A DNA stretch of 35,025 nucleotides from Thermoplasmata archaeon (GCA_023261745.1 JAGDXR010000009.1:1-35025), one strand, 5' to 3'; numbered from the stretch's first letter, positions 1 through 13,675 are shown. The notes: generated by a model from the letters alone, not told the origin. A program made the numbers and translations.

Positions 1-128
1 CTCCCTGAAGGTCGGAGTTTTACTGCTTCCCCCAAACCCCTAACTTTTCTATAAATCTTTCTTTTGGGGTAAGTCAGGTATATCATTGCTGAAGCGTTGA
101 GATTTAAAGATTCCCCAGATCCCTTACT
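1..128 (-). pseudogene. Probable remnant of an IS200/IS605 TnpB C-terminus, running off the left edge
   Basis: Not in the ORF track because it is cut by the window edge. Read on the minus strand, one frame is open for over 40 codons from about 128 to base 1. It includes NLNASAMI followed by RGLGEAVKLRPSG. TnpB proteins carry a C-terminal RuvC motif of the form DRDxNAxxNI followed by a basic tail, and this segment has that arrangement. The position of the catalytic Asp seems to be Asn, which would make it a decayed copy. It lies directly downstream of the M20 gene and has no start of its own here. The call rests on resemblance only; a chance open frame remains possible. Confidence 0.38.
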
Positions 129-1290
129 TATCTTTAATTTTTTGAAATTCTTCCTTTATTTTTTTTATTGCATTGTCCCTGAATATATTCAGTATTGCAT
201 TATATGATGAATAAATCCCGATCATCAGACTTTTATATGCTTTATCAGGGCTTGAAGCCTCCCTGAAATCGTCACTATGACCAGGAATTCCGGGATAACC
301 TATCTTGATATCAATATGTCCTGTTGGTACAACCCTGCTAACATTTGCTTCATCCGTTGAACCTGAGGGAATGATGTTTTCCAGATCGATTCGTCTCGGG
401 GTTATATTCAATTTTTTAAGTTCATTCTCTAGATAATCATTGATTGTTGTGCTGTTAACATAATTATCATAAAATGGCGTTATTCTTTCATAAACAGCCC
501 TTGTAAGGAATCCTTTGGAAATACTGACTACCAAATTTTCAACTTTTTTTTCAAAATCTTTCAGAAATTCACCCGATGTTGAACGCATATCTATTTCCAT
601 TACTGCCTTTTCCGGTACAATGTTTGTTGCAACACCACATTCCCTGAATATCATACCAATGACAAGATGATTTTTTATATTAACACTGTCACGAAACATA
701 TTTATGTTTATATAGGATGAAACCGCAGCATCAAGTGCATTTATTCCTTTTTCGGGAGAATCTGCCATATGTGATGATTTTCCATAGAATGTGACCTTTG
801 ATGTTACATCAGCCAGGGTAACTGCACCTAAATTCCACGAATCGTCAGGATGCATGCCTATGACAAAATCAATATCATTGAATGCTCCTTTTTCAACCAT
901 TATCACCTTGCTTCCAGCATATTCACCTATACCCTCCTCTGAAGGTGTGCCAAAAACCACAATTTTTGCATCCTTCAATTTCTTTGAGAGATTTATTGCT
1001 ACACCAAATGCCCATGCACCTATGAGATTGTGGCCACATGAATGCCCGTTTGGAAGGGCATCGTACTCAGCCAGTATTCCAACAGAATACTGCCCATTCC
1101 CATACTCTGCCCTGAATGCCGTTTCCATGTTCATGTATGGCTTAATAACGGAGAATCCATAATTCTTCAATTTTTGTACCAGTAAATTTGATGATTTATA
1201 TTCCCTTGAACCTATTTCAGAAAATTCATAAATAGATTTTGAAACTTCAAGAATTTCTTCCCAGCAACATACTTCTTTTTCAATATCCAT
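124..1290 (-). CDS. M20 family metallo-amidohydrolase/peptidase (AbgB-like)
   Basis: A 388-aa cytosolic zinc hydrolase of the M20 amidohydrolase branch, which includes p-aminobenzoyl-glutamate and N-acyl-amino-acid hydrolases. Motifs seen are AEYDALP (residues 74-80), HSCGHN (83-88), GTPSEEG (114-120, with the paired Glu that supply the general base and a metal ligand) and GMHPDD (145-150). A central stretch of about 110 residues matches the usual lid/dimerisation domain, and a late GSTDEANVS completes the metal site. The length is normal for the family. The gene starts 38 nt after the stop of the PolB2-like gene, so it may be the last gene of that unit or have its own weak promoter. The substrate cannot be read from the sequence. 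Confidence 0.88.
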   Translation of the reverse strand: MDIEKEVCCWEEILEVSKSIYEFSEIGSREYKSSNLLVQKLKNYGFSVIKPYMNMETAFRAEYGNGQYSVGILAEYDALPNGHSCGHNLIGAWAFGVAINLSKKLKDAKIVVFGTPSEEGIGEYAGSKVIMVEKGAFNDIDFVIGMHPDDSWNLGAVTLADVTSKVTFYGKSSHMADSPEKGINALDAAVSSYININMFRDSVNIKNHLVIGMIFRECGVATNIVPEKAVMEIDMRSTSGEFLKDFEKKVENLVVSISKGFLTRAVYERITPFYDNYVNSTTINDYLENELKKLNITPRRIDLENIIPSGSTDEANVSRVVPTGHIDIKIGYPGIPGHSDDFREASSPDKAYKSLMIGIYSSYNAILNIFRDNAIKKIKEEFQKIKDK

Positions 1291-1328
1291 AATATATGAA
1301 AAAATATTTTCTATAATACCTTTTTCAA

Positions 1329-3287
1329 TCAGATAAGTCTTATTTCATCGTATGCCGCCCGTAAAATTTTGAGATAGTATGAAATTGAATAATCTACATC
1401 TGAACCCTCGGATGCTGCCTTTAGAGGCTTTTCAGAATATATTATGTATCTGATCTTTTCTGATGGCCTGTAGATGACATTTTTTCCATAAAATTCTTCC
1501 AGTACCTGTTTGGAAGGGTTTGTTGATGTATATTCCCATGGATATCTATTGACACGCTTTTCAATTAACAGTTTTTTTATTTCAACATCCCTTGTCTCAA
1601 TCTTTTCCTTGTATTCAATGAAAATTTTTTTAATGTCATATTTCTCTGTATCTGCAGGGACCTTAACATTTTTCAATATCTCAAGTGCTTCATTCTGAAA
1701 TTCCTTTACAATTTCCGGAGTATCATGCCTTCTGAGCATTATACCCCTTATCTTGTAATTTCCATCCATACCCCTGGCTACATATCGCCCCGGGATTCCT
1801 AAGGAAATGTCCCCCTTCATAGGCAGAATTTTTATCCAGTAATATTTGTCGGATAATTCTATCGGCAGGTCGGTCACCCTCTCTATTTCCTCTATAATGC
1901 TGGAATCAACAAGTCCAGAAACCCAGAGGGAATCCACTATCATTGAAATTACATTGAAACCATATTTTTCCACTATCTCTTTGGCCCTTAATAAAAATTC
2001 TCGTGCATATGCATTGATACTTTCATGAACCTCTATGCTACCGAATTTAGCATTTCTGTATCCCGTATATCCAAAAGATGTTACAAGCATCCATTTAAAT
2101 GCTTTATCCACGCCTTCCATGCTTTTCATGTTCTTTTTCAGTCTTTTGATACCTATTCTCAGATTCAGAAAATCTTCAAGGGCATACGAAAGAAAACCTT
2201 TTTTATCAATACATACATTATATCCAAGTTCGGGGACGGTTTCATAACTTTTGCATTTTCCATTCACCGTTTCAAGAGATAAATTCTTTTTCACTATTAT
2301 TGATGGATACATCGATGTAAAATCCAGTTCAGAAACATTCCAGTATAACCCTGGCCTGACCTGGTAGACCAGGCCACCCCTGTCTGCCTTTATTAAAGTT
2401 TCGATATTCTTTTCCCTCTCAGGATGCGATTTATGATATGGTACAGATAATCCATTTCTCAGTGCTTTTGATACTTCCAGGCTTGATATCAGTGTTCCAG
2501 GCGTAGATCTAGAAGCATATGAAGGATCGAGGGAGGATATTGCAGATGAGGCCAGAACACCGAATAAACCTCCTTCAGAATAAATGAAACTTGTCTGAGG
2601 ATCTATCAATGATCTTCCCCTGGGTATATATGTCATTTCCTTATGGTAGGTATAGCCATAGGAAAAATATTCCTTTTCCCTTATCACATTCCATCCTGGC
2701 ATTCTTCCCAGATAGAAATCATAACCTTTTTTATTGGATTCATATATCCAGTCCGGGATGATGGAATCCGCTCCTTCCATTATTATTATGTCGGGATCTT
2801 CATCTATAACCGTATCCATTAACTTCAAATAATCATTAAAATAATATTCCCTGCCACTGTATTCATAATAATTGGTATGTCTTTTGAAATTCATTATTTC
2901 AATTCCACTGAAATCCGGTATCCCATTTTTGTAATCATAATAGTTAAAATTCTTTTCAGAGATATATCTAAGCGGTAACCTTATATCAACATTGTAAAAA
3001 TCCACAAGATAATAATTGAAATATCTTTCCACCATGCTTGATAATTTGAAAAATGATTGTGAATACGTTTTAATGTAATATCCATCATATTCACCAAAAA
3101 TTGTCCTGAATTTTTTTCTCCCCTTTTCCAGTATACCAGGATAATCGAATTCCAGAACCTTTTCAGAAATACCCTTTTCATCATACAACAATATTTCAGG
3201 GAAGTATTCTTCGGAAATGCTCCTTACCCTCCCGTTTTCCCTTAAAAAAAGATGAGCTTTTTTCTGAACTTCTACTGAGACGAGCAT
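1329..3287 (-). CDS. polB2: B-family DNA polymerase, PolB2-like, with deviant motif C
   Basis: A 652-aa B-family DNA polymerase, shorter than replicative PolB enzymes (about 770-900 aa). Motif A is intact ([10 protein letters not shown], Asp322). Motif B is recognisable ([13 protein letters not shown], Lys398). Motif C, normally YGDTDS, reads MIVDS: the second, metal-binding Asp (Asp452) is kept and the first is lost. I see no clear exonuclease Exo I DxE motif in the N-terminal 300 residues, so proofreading is probably absent. These traits match archaeal PolB2, a group with altered active sites; the Sulfolobus member has been linked to damage tolerance. The start overlaps the end of the 81-aa gene by 16 nt, and a 183-aa gene lies further upstream, so the three appear co-transcribed. 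The PolB2 assignment is by motif and length, not by phylogeny. Confidence 0.82.
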   Translation of the reverse strand: MLVSVEVQKKAHLFLRENGRVRSISEEYFPEILLYDEKGISEKVLEFDYPGILEKGRKKFRTIFGEYDGYYIKTYSQSFFKLSSMVERYFNYYLVDFYNVDIRLPLRYISEKNFNYYDYKNGIPDFSGIEIMNFKRHTNYYEYSGREYYFNDYLKLMDTVIDEDPDIIIMEGADSIIPDWIYESNKKGYDFYLGRMPGWNVIREKEYFSYGYTYHKEMTYIPRGRSLIDPQTSFIYSEGGLFGVLASSAISSLDPSYASRSTPGTLISSLEVSKALRNGLSVPYHKSHPEREKNIETLIKADRGGLVYQVRPGLYWNVSELDFTSMYPSIIVKKNLSLETVNGKCKSYETVPELGYNVCIDKKGFLSYALEDFLNLRIGIKRLKKNMKSMEGVDKAFKWMLVTSFGYTGYRNAKFGSIEVHESINAYAREFLLRAKEIVEKYGFNVISMIVDSLWVSGLVDSSIIEEIERVTDLPIELSDKYYWIKILPMKGDISLGIPGRYVARGMDGNYKIRGIMLRRHDTPEIVKEFQNEALEILKNVKVPADTEKYDIKKIFIEYKEKIETRDVEIKKLLIEKRVNRYPWEYTSTNPSKQVLEEFYGKNVIYRPSEKIRYIIYSEKPLKAASEGSDVDYSISYYLKILRAAYDEIRLI

Positions 3288-3517
3288 TTCTTTTCAAGTT
3301 CCATTAATTCTCTTTCCATTTCAATAAGCACAGATAATATTACAGCTTCAAGTGGATCTTCGAGGGAATATGAGGATTCCGCAGTATGCCTCTTTGCCTT
3401 CTCGATTATCTTTTCCATATACTGTTTGTCTTCCGCATGCATGGCCTTCATGAAAGATTGCCATCTCTCTATGATGGCATTTATTTCCTGTCTCATTGTT
3501 GAAATGTTCCTTCCCAT
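3272..3517 (-). CDS. Small helical protein encoded with PolB2-like polymerase
   Basis: An 81-aa protein with no family I recognise. It looks almost entirely helical and charged, with an amphipathic C-terminal stretch ([11 protein letters not shown]). It has no signal peptide or membrane segment. The start is supported by a strong ribosome binding site, GAGGTGGTGAT, three bases before the ATG. Its 3' end overlaps the polymerase start by 16 nt and it begins 12 nt after the upstream gene, so the three products are probably made together. I infer an accessory or adaptor role for the polymerase from position alone. Confidence 0.72.
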   Translation of the reverse strand: MGRNISTMRQEINAIIERWQSFMKAMHAEDKQYMEKIIEKAKRHTAESSYSLEDPLEAVILSVLIEMERELMELEKKCSSQ

Positions 3518-3529
3518 GATATCACCACC

Positions 3530-4081
3530 TCATTCACCATCAAAATCAAAAATGGATAGCTGCCCAGGTATATAATAGAAGTGATATATTCTGTCACCAT
3601 ATTTTATTGTATACCCATTCTGGTGCTTTTCAGTCAGTATATAAGGAAACCTTGCCAAAAAAGGAAATGAATAAGAGGAAAAGAATAACGTTATTGAATT
3701 GTTTTCGCTTGTATATTCCAGCATTCCATTCACAATTCCGGAAATGAGGGAAAACTTTTCATCATTTCTCAAATCTGAATATGAAATGGGATCAAAATAA
3801 TAGATCAATAAGTCATACTTATTTTTCAATTCCTTTAAAATTTCGATTATCTGGTAAAATGTGAACCCCCTTCTCACCGTGATTTTTATATTATTTTTGA
3901 ATTTTTTGATCATATTGTAAGATGATCTAAGATCTGTGGGTGTATAATTCCCCATTATTAAATAATCGTTCATTCCTGCGAGCTGTGATTCAACCAGTAA
4001 CCTCTCGGATGGAAATGCGTCAGGGTTTTTTATTATATACATTTTCCCATAATCAAAAATATCGTAAAGACGAATTAACAT
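3530..4081 (-). CDS. Hypothetical protein, possibly degenerate RecA-fold, with C-terminal clamp-binding-like motif
   Basis: A 183-aa protein, first in the three-gene unit with the PolB2-like polymerase. No Walker A P-loop is visible. A hydrophobic strand ending in Asp (DLLIYYFD, about residues 90-97) followed by SITLFFSS resembles the Walker B and next strand of a RecA-like core, so it may be an inactive RecA/RadA-type fold; this is inference. The last residues are PGQLSIFDFDGE. QLSIFDF is close to an archaeal PCNA-interacting (PIP) box (Q-x-x-h-x-x-aromatic), but lacks the second aromatic residue. It also resembles the bacterial beta-clamp motif QLxLF. A TATA-like TTTAAATT about 27 nt before the ATG suggests a nearly leaderless transcript. 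Confidence 0.75.
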   Translation of the reverse strand: MLIRLYDIFDYGKMYIIKNPDAFPSERLLVESQLAGMNDYLIMGNYTPTDLRSSYNMIKKFKNNIKITVRRGFTFYQIIEILKELKNKYDLLIYYFDPISYSDLRNDEKFSLISGIVNGMLEYTSENNSITLFFSSYSFPFLARFPYILTEKHQNGYTIKYGDRIYHFYYIPGQLSIFDFDGE

Positions 4082-4084
4082 TTT

Positions 4085-4127
4085 GTGAATATGATCAAAA
4101 AATTAATTTAAAATATTTTTGATTCAC
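4085..4127 (-). promoter_or_regulatory. Promoter of the PolB2 unit set inside an inverted repeat
   Basis: On the minus strand the sequence reads GTGAATCAAAAA, 13 nt containing the TATA-like TTTAAATT, then TTTTTGAT-CAT-ATTCAC. The two arms are complementary except for a 3-nt insertion (CAT). The TATA-like element sits in the loop, 27 nt before the ATG at 4081. The repeat could be an operator controlling the polymerase unit. Alternatively it could be a hairpin terminating the upstream membrane-protein gene, whose stop codon lies in the distal arm. Confidence 0.5.
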
Positions 4128-4672
4128 GATAGCATTAAATCCATCTGGGCAAATGCTACCTGTTGCAATTCAGAGACGTTTTCAAAATAATATGTCCCTG
4201 TAATATTTATGAAATAATTGTAATAGTAAATGAATATTATTGCTTCATGAAAATGAGGTAAATTTGCCTCCCTGTACTGGAATACCTTATAATTCCCGTA
4301 CGTTGAATTGGGTAAAATTGTGTGTATGAAAGGGAAATATGCCTGTGAAGGAGAATCCATTTCCTGATAATATACTTCTAAGAAAGATTTGTATGGATAG
4401 AAATATGTCTGCTCAAAATACATCTTAAGATAATTGGATGTTGAAACATTGTATACTTTATAAGTCCCATTCTTAATATCATAATTATTGTATATTTTCT
4501 CGACAGTCGAAAGATTGACTATTGAATTATTAATCGGAACATACGGCTGCTGTGGCGAATTCCCCCAATACTTTGTATTCTGAAAATTATAAAACATAAC
4601 CTCATACATTGCAAATGCGAGGACAAAAATTACAACTACAATAATTATGATGAGTTTTTTCAATGAAATCAT
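4124..4672 (-). CDS. Membrane-anchored hypothetical protein
   Basis: A 182-aa protein with one N-terminal hydrophobic segment (about residues 5-28) after a short basic start (MISLKK), consistent with a signal anchor. The rest would lie outside the cell. It is rich in Tyr, Phe and Asn and has several N-x-S/T sites (NNSIVNLS, NGTY, NSTY, NITG, NVS), as expected for an exported, possibly glycosylated protein of an acidophilic archaeon. I recognise no domain. It is divergent from alaS across an 84-bp spacer and is followed by the PolB2 unit. Function unknown. Confidence 0.68.
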   Translation of the reverse strand: MISLKKLIIIIVVVIFVLAFAMYEVMFYNFQNTKYWGNSPQQPYVPINNSIVNLSTVEKIYNNYDIKNGTYKVYNVSTSNYLKMYFEQTYFYPYKSFLEVYYQEMDSPSQAYFPFIHTILPNSTYGNYKVFQYREANLPHFHEAIIFIYYYNYFINITGTYYFENVSELQQVAFAQMDLMLS

Positions 4673-4720
4673 GATAATATTAAATCTTTAGAAATTAATA
4701 AATTTTTTTTACGATTTCAC

Positions 4721-4730
4721 AAATATTTAT
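4721..4730 (+). promoter_or_regulatory. TATA element of the alaS operon
   Basis: AAATATTTAT lies about 31 nt before the alaS ATG at 4757. With the usual archaeal spacing of about 25 nt to the transcription start, the leader would be only a few bases. No Shine-Dalgarno sequence precedes the ATG, which fits. Confidence 0.5.
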
Positions 4731-4756
4731 GAACCCTTCTGGAATTAAGATTATCA

Positions 4757-7368
4757 ATGTCAGATGATCCTTTAGATGTTGATATTCTGCATGAAAAGGG
4801 GTTTGTTAAGAAAAAATGCGTAAAATGTGGATCGGTGTTCTGGACTGCTGATCCCAAAAGAGAAACATGCGGAGAATTTCCCTGTGATCCTTACATATTT
4901 CTTGATGAGAAACTGATGAATGTAGAATTGGATTTTTATGAGATGAAGAAAAGATTTGTGGATTTTTTCAAGGAAAGAAATCATGGAGAAGTTGAAAGAT
5001 ATCCGGTAGTTGCAAAGTGGAGAAAAGATGTATTTCTGGTCAATGCTTCAATATATGATTTTCAGCCGCATGTTACATCGGGGGAAGTCCCACCTCCATC
5101 AAATCCCCTGGTAGTGGCCCAGCCATGCATCAGGCTTGTGGATATAGATGATGTGGGCAGGACCGGTAGACATCTAACAAGTTTCATAATGATGGCACAT
5201 CACGCCTTCAATTATCCTGATAAATATGTATACTGGAAAAATGAAACTGTTAATTATGCAATAACATTTCTTGAGAGTCTCGGGATTGAAAGAAAATATA
5301 TAACGCTTAAAGAAAACCCTTGGACAGGGGGAGGAAATGGAGGGTATGCATTCGAGGTCATCGTAGGAGGAATTGAGCTTGCAACTCTTGTTTTCATGGA
5401 ATTCATTGAAGATCCTGATGGAAACATTGTTCTGAATGGCATAAGATTTAGAAGGATGGATATCAAAGTTGTTGACACGGGATATGGTCTGGAAAGGTTT
5501 GTCTGGGTATCTAAGGGTTCACCGTCAATATTTGATGCAGTCTATGGTGATTTTATTAAAAGGATCATGAGATTTTCAAACATGAATTTTCCTGAAAAAT
5601 ATGAGGATTTCATGAAAAGGTTTGTTTCAATAGAAAACAAAAGTGAAAATTTTTTGATTGAAAAAGCCAATAAAATCATAAATGATTTGAATTTGGATTC
5701 ATCATACATCGAATTTCTTAATTATATAAGAAAAATTGACATGATTGTGGATCATGTGAGGACAGCTATTTTCATGCTTAATGATGGAGCGGTTCCTTCA
5801 AACGTGAAATCCGGATACCTTGCAAGACTTATTTTGAGAAGACTCTTCAGGGTTCTGGAAGAGACAGGTCTGAGTAAAAATATGAAGAATATTTTTGAAA
5901 TGGAAATGGAATTTTTCAGGCCAATGCTCGATGAAGAAATGTTTCCGGTCATAATGGATATGGTAAATGTTGAATATGAGAGATACAGAGAAAATATTCA
6001 GAAATCCATGAATATTATAGAAAAATATATTCAGAAAAAAAATATAGATCTGAACACGCTTATTTATCTTTATGATTCATATGGAATTCTGCCTGAATTT
6101 GTGGCAGAAAGGGCGAAAGAGAAAGGCATAACTGTAAATGTTCCGGAAAATTTTAGGTCAATTGTTGCATCTAGGCATGAAAAGGCTCTTGAAAAAGAAA
6201 AGGAAGAGCAAATCAAGGTTGATTTACCCCCCACAAGACCCCTTTATTATGAAGATCAAGACATGAACGAATTTGATGCAGAAATAATATATGTTGGGGA
6301 AGATTTTGTAATTCTTGACAGAACTGCATTCTATCCTGAAGGAGGAGGACAGCCCGCAGATCATGGATATATCATTCAGAATGGAAAAGAATACTATGTA
6401 AAGGATGTTCAGAAGGTAAAAAATGTTATATACCATTATGTGGAAGGGAAACCAGAAACTGGCAAAGTACATGGAATAATTGACTGGGATAGAAGGTCCA
6501 GGTTGATGAGAAATCATACTGCCACACACATTTTATTGCACAGCTGCAGAAAGGTTCTAGGCAAACATGTATGGCAGGCCGGTGCACAGAAGGATGTACT
6601 TTATTCTAGGCTTGACATAACCCATTATAAAAAAATAACAGATGAAGAACTGAAAAATATAGAAAAAGAAGCATTGAAAATAATTACTGATTGTGTTCCT
6701 GTAAAAGCTGAATGGCTTGATAGAAACGAGGCTGAAAAGCTCTACGGTTTCAGACTTTATGAAGGGGGTATTCCTCCAGGAGAAAAGATAAGGGTTGTTA
6801 AGGTAGGTGATTATGATGCTGAGGGGTGTGGTGGCACTCATGTTAAAAATACGGGAGAAATCGGATTTCTGAAGATAATAAAAGAAGAAAAGATACAGGA
6901 TGGAGTTTCAAGAATCATATTCACATCATGGATGGGTGGACTTGAAGAAATACACAGAATGGAAAATATTTTGAGGGAATCATCAGCCATATTAAAAGTT
7001 GAGAATGAAAAATTGCCAAAGACCATACAGAGGTTCTTTGAAGAATGGAAGGAGCTTAATAAATATAAGGAAAGAATGCAGGAAAAACTTTCAAGATTAT
7101 TGGTAGAGGAAATTAAAAATAAAAAGATGGATATTAAGAATGGAAAAATATCTTATGGAGAAGTTGAAAAGGATATGCTTTTCATCATAGCAAAATACCT
7201 GAAGGAAATGAATGTTGATGCTTTACTGAAATCCGATAATATAATAGGAATAGTGGATTCCGGCAAAATAAGGATTCCGGAGGATGTAAAATATAAGGAT
7301 GCAGGTGTTATCAAGATAATTGAAAATATGGATATTAAGGATCTTTTATCCAGACTGGAGGTCAAAGA

Positions 7369-7372
<4 letters not shown>
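4757..7372 (+). CDS. alaS: Alanyl-tRNA synthetase, archaeal type
   Basis: An 871-aa class II synthetase that charges tRNA-Ala. It has the archaeal N-terminal Cys-rich segment (CVKCG then CGEFPC), then the aminoacylation core, and then the editing domain. The editing domain carries its zinc motifs HTATH (from about residue 587) and CGGTH (about 691), which clear mischarged Ser/Gly. A C-terminal helical region follows (ERMQEKLSRLL). The length is slightly under the usual 880-920 aa. It is first in a five-gene plus-strand run, and its stop overlaps the start of the M50 protease gene by 4 nt (ATGA), suggesting translational coupling. Confidence 0.97.
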
Positions 7373-11762
<4,390 letters not shown>

Positions 11763-11783
11763 AGTTCGTATTAAAAATACAGG

Positions 11784-13250
11784 GTGAATCAGTTGTATTC
11801 CATAAGTGAAATATTGTCCGATTACAAAATAATTGAAGCTCTGAACCATGGTAAGAGACTGATGTTATGGGACATGGAAACCATAATGCCCATGGCCGGA
11901 ATCGAAGAAAGATCAGAGGTTCTTTCAAACCTTGAAACTTACCAGAAAAAATTGTATATGAATTTAAATGAAAAACTGGACAGGCTTCATGATGAAAATA
12001 TTGATAATGATTTTTCAAAGGCTGTTGTGAGGATATTGAAAAAACAGATTCATTATTATTCATCAATACCTGATGAAATTCACAGGGAATTTATAAAGGT
12101 AACCACAATTTCTGAGGATATCTGGAAGATCGCCAGAAAAAGAAACAATTTTAAGATGTTTGAACCTTACCTTGAAAAGATTGTTGATCTTGAAAGGAAA
12201 ATTGCAGACTATTTGGGCTATGAAAAACATCCATACGACGCCCTTATAGATATTTTTGAGGAAGGATTTACCGTAGATGATGGTGACAAGATTTTCAATT
12301 ACATAAAAATGGAATCAAAAGGACTTGTTGAAAGGGCGATTGAAAGGGGATATGGAAAAAATTCAGGATTAAATTATGAAAGATACAGGAAAGAATGGCT
12401 GATAAATATATTTAGGGAATTGCAGAATAAATTTGATATATCTGATAAAAGGTTCAGGATAGACGAATCCGTTCATCCGTTCACGATAAACATATCCCCA
12501 GATGATGTCAGAATAACAACAAGGTTTGAAGGCATAGATTTTAAAAAGTCTCTTTTTGCTACAATACATGAAATGGGTCATGCGATATATTTACTGAACA
12601 TAAACAGAGAATTTGGCTGTACACCATTATACTCATCCGCATCTTATGGATTTGATGAATCACAATCTAGGTTCTTTGAAAATTTTATTGGAAAGAGCAG
12701 GGAATTCACAGAGTTTATTTATCCTGTATTGAAAAAAAATATTCCATTAATGAAAAAATATGATTCAGATGATATTTATTATTATTTCAACAGCGTCGGA
12801 AGAACACCTGTAAGGATAGATGCTGATGAATTAACCTACAATATTCATATTGCAATCAGATATGAAATTGAAAAAAATCTTATGGAAAATAAATATGAGG
12901 TGAAAGAACTACCCGAAATATGGAACTCCATGATGGAAAATTATCTGGGAATAAAACCAAGGAATTTTAAAGAGGGTATATTGCAGGACATTCACTGGTC
13001 CCAGGGAAGTTTCGGGTATTTCCCCACATATACACTGGGTAACATTATCGCCGCAATAATAAAATATAAAATAGCGGAAATGGATAAACATATCAGAAAT
13101 GGAAATTTCATCCCAATAATCAGATTTCTTAATGAAAAAATACACATTTATGGATCACTTTATGAACCCAAAGAATTGCTAAAAAAATCATTTAATGAAT
13201 CATACAATCCGGAATATCTGATAAAATATTTTAATGAAAAATATATTTAA
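11784..13250 (+). CDS. M32 family metallocarboxypeptidase (Taq/Pfu type)
   Basis: A 488-aa zinc carboxypeptidase that removes C-terminal amino acids from peptides. The HEMGH motif (His262, Glu263, His266) and the nearby HPFTIN and ITTRF segments are typical of M32, as is the mostly helical sequence. The third zinc ligand should be the Glu in FDESQSRFFEN. The length matches the family (about 490-510 aa). The start is a GTG 21 nt after the CoA-transferase stop; the N-terminus then aligns with the family (LYSISEIL), so a downstream ATG is less likely. It is probably the last gene of the alaS run. Confidence 0.92.
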   Translation: MNQLYSISEILSDYKIIEALNHGKRLMLWDMETIMPMAGIEERSEVLSNLETYQKKLYMNLNEKLDRLHDENIDNDFSKAVVRILKKQIHYYSSIPDEIHREFIKVTTISEDIWKIARKRNNFKMFEPYLEKIVDLERKIADYLGYEKHPYDALIDIFEEGFTVDDGDKIFNYIKMESKGLVERAIERGYGKNSGLNYERYRKEWLINIFRELQNKFDISDKRFRIDESVHPFTINISPDDVRITTRFEGIDFKKSLFATIHEMGHAIYLLNINREFGCTPLYSSASYGFDESQSRFFENFIGKSREFTEFIYPVLKKNIPLMKKYDSDDIYYYFNSVGRTPVRIDADELTYNIHIAIRYEIEKNLMENKYEVKELPEIWNSMMENYLGIKPRNFKEGILQDIHWSQGSFGYFPTYTLGNIIAAIIKYKIAEMDKHIRNGNFIPIIRFLNEKIHIYGSLYEPKELLKKSFNESYNPEYLIKYFNEKYI

Positions 13251-13283
13251 ATATGAAAATAATCTATTAAAGTAAATCGATAT

Positions 13284-13320
13284 CTTTTTTTAAAATAAAA
13301 ATTTTATTATTTTTATTTTC
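13284..13320 (+). terminator. T-rich terminator region after the alaS-M32 run
   Basis: A run of seven T followed by ATTTTATTATTTTTATTTTC lies 34-70 nt downstream of the M32 stop and before the gar1 promoter. Archaeal termination often uses such oligo-T tracts without a strong hairpin. Confidence 0.45.
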
Positions 13321-13355
13321 AGTTTCAAATATAAATTTATTAAGTTTTCGTAAAA

Positions 13356-13375
13356 TTTAAATACTATATAAGTAT
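13356..13375 (+). promoter_or_regulatory. gar1-tfb promoter with overlapping palindrome
   Basis: TTTAAATA (13356-13363), preceded by A-rich bases, is centred 25 nt before the gar1 ATG at 13385. This predicts a leaderless mRNA, and no ribosome binding site is seen. Immediately overlapping is ATACT-ATATA-AGTAT (13361-13375), a perfect inverted repeat with a 5-nt spacer. It could be an operator, or simply an AT-rich coincidence. Confidence 0.45.
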
Positions 13376-13384
13376 TTAATCTAT

Positions 13385-13675
13385 ATGATTGAACTTGCCA
13401 GCAAGATAGGCAAGGTCATTGCTATAAGAGGAAACATGTTGATAGCAAAATCCTTCAGAGTTCCGGAGATTGGAGAAGAAATTTACGATTCTAATGGAAA
13501 CATAGTTGGGCGTGTGATTAACATTTTTGGACCTGTGAATTCACCGTATTTTAGAGTTAAATTGCTGAGAGGAAAGGATGTGAAAGGGTATCTCTTTACA
13601 AAAGGTGGTAAAAATGACGGAAGAGGAAAAGAAGGAAAAAAAGGACAAAAGGAACTGGATAGAAGAAATAGATAA
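13385..13675 (+). CDS. gar1: Gar1-like H/ACA RNP protein
   Basis: A 96-aa protein of the Gar1 family, the H/ACA ribonucleoprotein subunit that binds Cbf5 and helps pseudouridylation of rRNA. The core ([13 protein letters not shown], then [26 protein letters not shown]) shows the six-stranded beta-barrel signature with the conserved IFGPV..PY segment. A short Lys/Arg/Gly-rich tail follows. The 3' end overlaps the tfb start by 62 nt in another frame, so the tail codons also encode the beginning of TFB. Gar1 just upstream of TFB is a recurrent archaeal arrangement. Confidence 0.9.
   Translation: MIELASKIGKVIAIRGNMLIAKSFRVPEIGEEIYDSNGNIVGRVINIFGPVNSPYFRVKLLRGKDVKGYLFTKGGKNDGRGKEGKKGQKELDRRNR
13602..13608 (+). 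promoter_or_regulatory. Ribosome binding site that fixes the tfb start
   Basis: AAGGTGG lies inside gar1, a few bases before the ATG at 13614. The ORF-track start (GTG at 13605) falls within this site itself, so the ATG is the better start. Confidence 0.65.

Noticed and set aside
791-1162. 123-aa plus-strand ORF opposite the M20 gene
   Set aside because: Antisense to conserved M20 motifs and with no recognisable protein signature.
13605-13613. GTG start for tfb given in the ORF track
   Set aside because: The GTG lies within the AAGGTGG ribosome binding site; the ATG at 13614 is the better start.
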